A stretch of DNA of 6,888 bases. Origin: Thermoanaerobaculia bacterium. GTDB lineage: Bacteria; Acidobacteriota; Thermoanaerobaculia; Multivoradales; UBA5704. Each line of letters begins with the position of its first letter. Position 1 is the stretch's first letter. Positions 5,784 to 6,888 of this stretch are shown piece by piece. The stretch spans positions 1-6,888 of the forward strand of contig JAICSG010000211.1 in NCBI GenBank assembly GCA_025937035.1. Reading direction: 5' to 3'. The position numbers and the translations under genes were made by a program. The notes under the pieces are model-generated. The model searched no databases, was not told the origin of the DNA, and saw only the letters and a program-made list of their open reading frames with translations.

Positions 5784-6888
5784 CCAGGCCTCCTCCTTCC
5801 GTGATGTGGAGAATACGATCGATCGGCACGTCCCGGAAAGTCTGTACGGTCTTCGAGGCGGGCCAGCGCACCGTCAGCTCGTCGACGCGGCCGGTCCCCC
5901 CGAGGCCCCCCCCAAGGCCAAAATGGAGGCGCAGCATGCTCTGCGAGGCGTAGCCGTCGCCGGCCGTGACCTCGCGGGTCATCGTCTTCCCCCCGGCCTT
6001 GAGGACGGCGCGGGCGCCCACGGCGTCGCGGTTGGATTTCGTGCCCTGGAGCTCGAGCTCCAGCCAGTGGCGCCCCTCCCCCACCCGGTTGCGCAGCAGG
6101 GCGTGGCGGTCGCCGTTGGCGGCGACGGCGATGTCGAGCACGCCGCGGTTCCAGAAGTCGGCGAGGGCGACGCCGCGGCTGTTGGTCAGCAGGTCGGTGC
6201 CCGCCGCCCGGCCGATCTCCTGGAAGGTGCCGTCCCCCCGGTTGAGGAGGTGGCGGTTGCGCTCCCAGCCGTGCCAGGAGAGCTTGGCGAAGTGCCTCGG
6301 ATCGAAGAGGCGGCCCGACTTGTATTCCTTCTGGTCCCCCACGACGTTGTTCAGGAACGACAGCTCGATCTCGGTCTTCTTGTCGTTGTAGACCCAGCCG
6401 TTGGCGCTGTAGAGGTCGAGGAAGCCGTCGTTGTCGAAGTCGCCGAAGTTGGAGCCCCAGAACCAGCCGATGGGGTTGGCCTGGGCTTTCCAGGAGACGT
6501 CCGCGAAGGTGCCGTCCCCCCGGTTGCGCAGCAGGTGGTTGCCGGCCGCCATCTCCTGGAAGACCTGGACGAAGCGGGTGCCCGACTGGCGGAAGATCTG
6601 GAAGTAGAGCGGCATGTCGCTCGACCAGACCCCCTGGCGCCAGGAGTTGGCCATGTAGCGCCAGACGGTGGGCGATTCGGCGAACCAGCCGTGCTCGGAG
6701 CGGATGTCGGCGGGGTAGAGGTCGAGCCGGCCGTCGTTGTCGTAGTCGGCGAAGGAGGCGCTCATGCCCGCCCCGTAGGCCAGGGCGCCGGCGTGGGTGG
6801 TGACGTCGGTGAAGGTGCCGTTCCCCTCGTTGTGGTAGAGGGTGCTGCGGCCGAAGTCGTTGACCACGAAGAGGTCGGGGTGGCCGTC
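5749..6888 (-). CDS. CRTAC1/ASPIC-type VCBS-repeat protein, C-terminal part (5' end outside window)
   Basis: The frame is open to the window edge, so the N-terminus is missing and 379 residues are visible. Calcium-loop motifs of the VCBS/FG-GAP kind (DxDxDG followed by xxDLY) lie at visible residues 48 (DYDNDG) and 150 (DFDNDG), with the tail of another at residues 1-6. The expected last loop at 244-249 reads DFWNRG and has lost two acidic ligands. Residues about 282-365 form an UnbV/ASPIC domain (KSNRDAVGAR, then HFGLG and VRWP). Proteins of this family are usually exported and their function is mostly unknown. A GTG at 6867 could be read as a start, but it lies inside a repeat, and seven in-frame residues (DGHPDLF) precede it, so the gene surely begins upstream. 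Relative to the two complete paralogues downstream, it has a different segment between its first and second intact loops. It overlaps the next gene by 35 nt, which implies cotranscription. Confidence 0.93.
   Translation of the reverse strand, partial: DGHPDLFVVNDFGRSTLYHNEGNGTFTDVTTHAGALAYGAGMSASFADYDNDGRLDLYPADIRSEHGWFAESPTVWRYMANSWRQGVWSSDMPLYFQIFRQSGTRFVQVFQEMAAGNHLLRNRGDGTFADVSWKAQANPIGWFWGSNFGDFDNDGFLDLYSANGWVYNDKKTEIELSFLNNVVGDQKEYKSGRLFDPRHFAKLSWHGWERNRHLLNRGDGTFQEIGRAAGTDLLTNSRGVALADFWNRGVLDIAVAANGDRHALLRNRVGEGRHWLELELQGTKSNRDAVGARAVLKAGGKTMTREVTAGDGYASQSMLRLHFGLGGGLGGTGRVDELTVRWPASKTVQTFRDVPIDRILHITEGGGLVEKRYGGAPAP
5789..5798 (-). promoter_or_regulatory. Ribosome binding site deciding the TTG start of the SnoaL-like gene
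   Basis: On the minus strand this reads AAGGAGGAGG, a near-perfect Shine-Dalgarno sequence. Its AAGGAGG part ends 8 nt before the TTG at 5783, which favours TTG over the ATG twelve bases further on. It lies within the last codons of the upstream CRTAC1-like gene, so terminating ribosomes could re-initiate here. Confidence 0.75.

Noticed and set aside
3558..5804. A 748-codon open frame on the plus strand
   Set aside because: It is antisense to the 589-aa gene, the SnoaL-like gene and the end of gene 1. Its valine/glutamate-rich monotony is the complement of repeated Asp/Asn/Gly loop codons in G+C-rich DNA, and it crosses three real genes.

Overview
The window is a compact, high-G+C stretch (roughly two thirds G+C by eye) in which every convincing gene is read from the minus strand, so transcription runs from position 6888 down to 1. 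It holds six genes: two cut by the window edges and four complete. Three are CRTAC1/ASPIC-type secreted proteins, with VCBS/FG-GAP calcium-loop repeats forming a predicted beta-propeller and a C-terminal UnbV/ASPIC domain. One is a small exported TPR-like protein, one fuses TPRs to VCBS repeats, and one is a SnoaL-like (NTF2-fold) protein. Expanded CRTAC1-like and TPR families in a high-G+C genome with clear Shine-Dalgarno sites suggest Acidobacteriota or a similar environmental lineage. This is an inference; there is no rRNA or other marker gene here.

Layout in transcription order. (1) 6888-5749: C-terminal part of a CRTAC1-like protein. (2) 5783-5283: SnoaL-like protein, overlapping gene 1 by 35 nt and starting at TTG behind a strong ribosome binding site. 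(3) 5282-5175: the only real intergenic gap, 108 nt and AT-richer, a likely promoter/leader. (4) 5174-3405: complete CRTAC1-like protein of 589 aa. (5) 3408-2668: TPR-like exported protein of 246 aa, joined to the previous gene by an ATGA overlap. (6) 2666-927: second complete CRTAC1-like protein of 579 aa, 1 nt after the TPR gene. (7) 930-1: start of a TPR-plus-VCBS fusion protein, joined by a GTGA overlap and running off the window. No gene-free stretch exceeds 300 bases.

The last four genes look like one translationally coupled operon encoding exported proteins that alternate between calcium-loop propellers and TPR helical scaffolds. The fusion of both modules in the final gene suggests that the separate TPR and propeller proteins work together outside the cytoplasm. 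No substrate or biochemical activity can be read from the sequence. The two complete CRTAC1 paralogues have matching seven-loop architectures and share a locally very similar DNA tract, pointing to tandem duplication with possible gene conversion.
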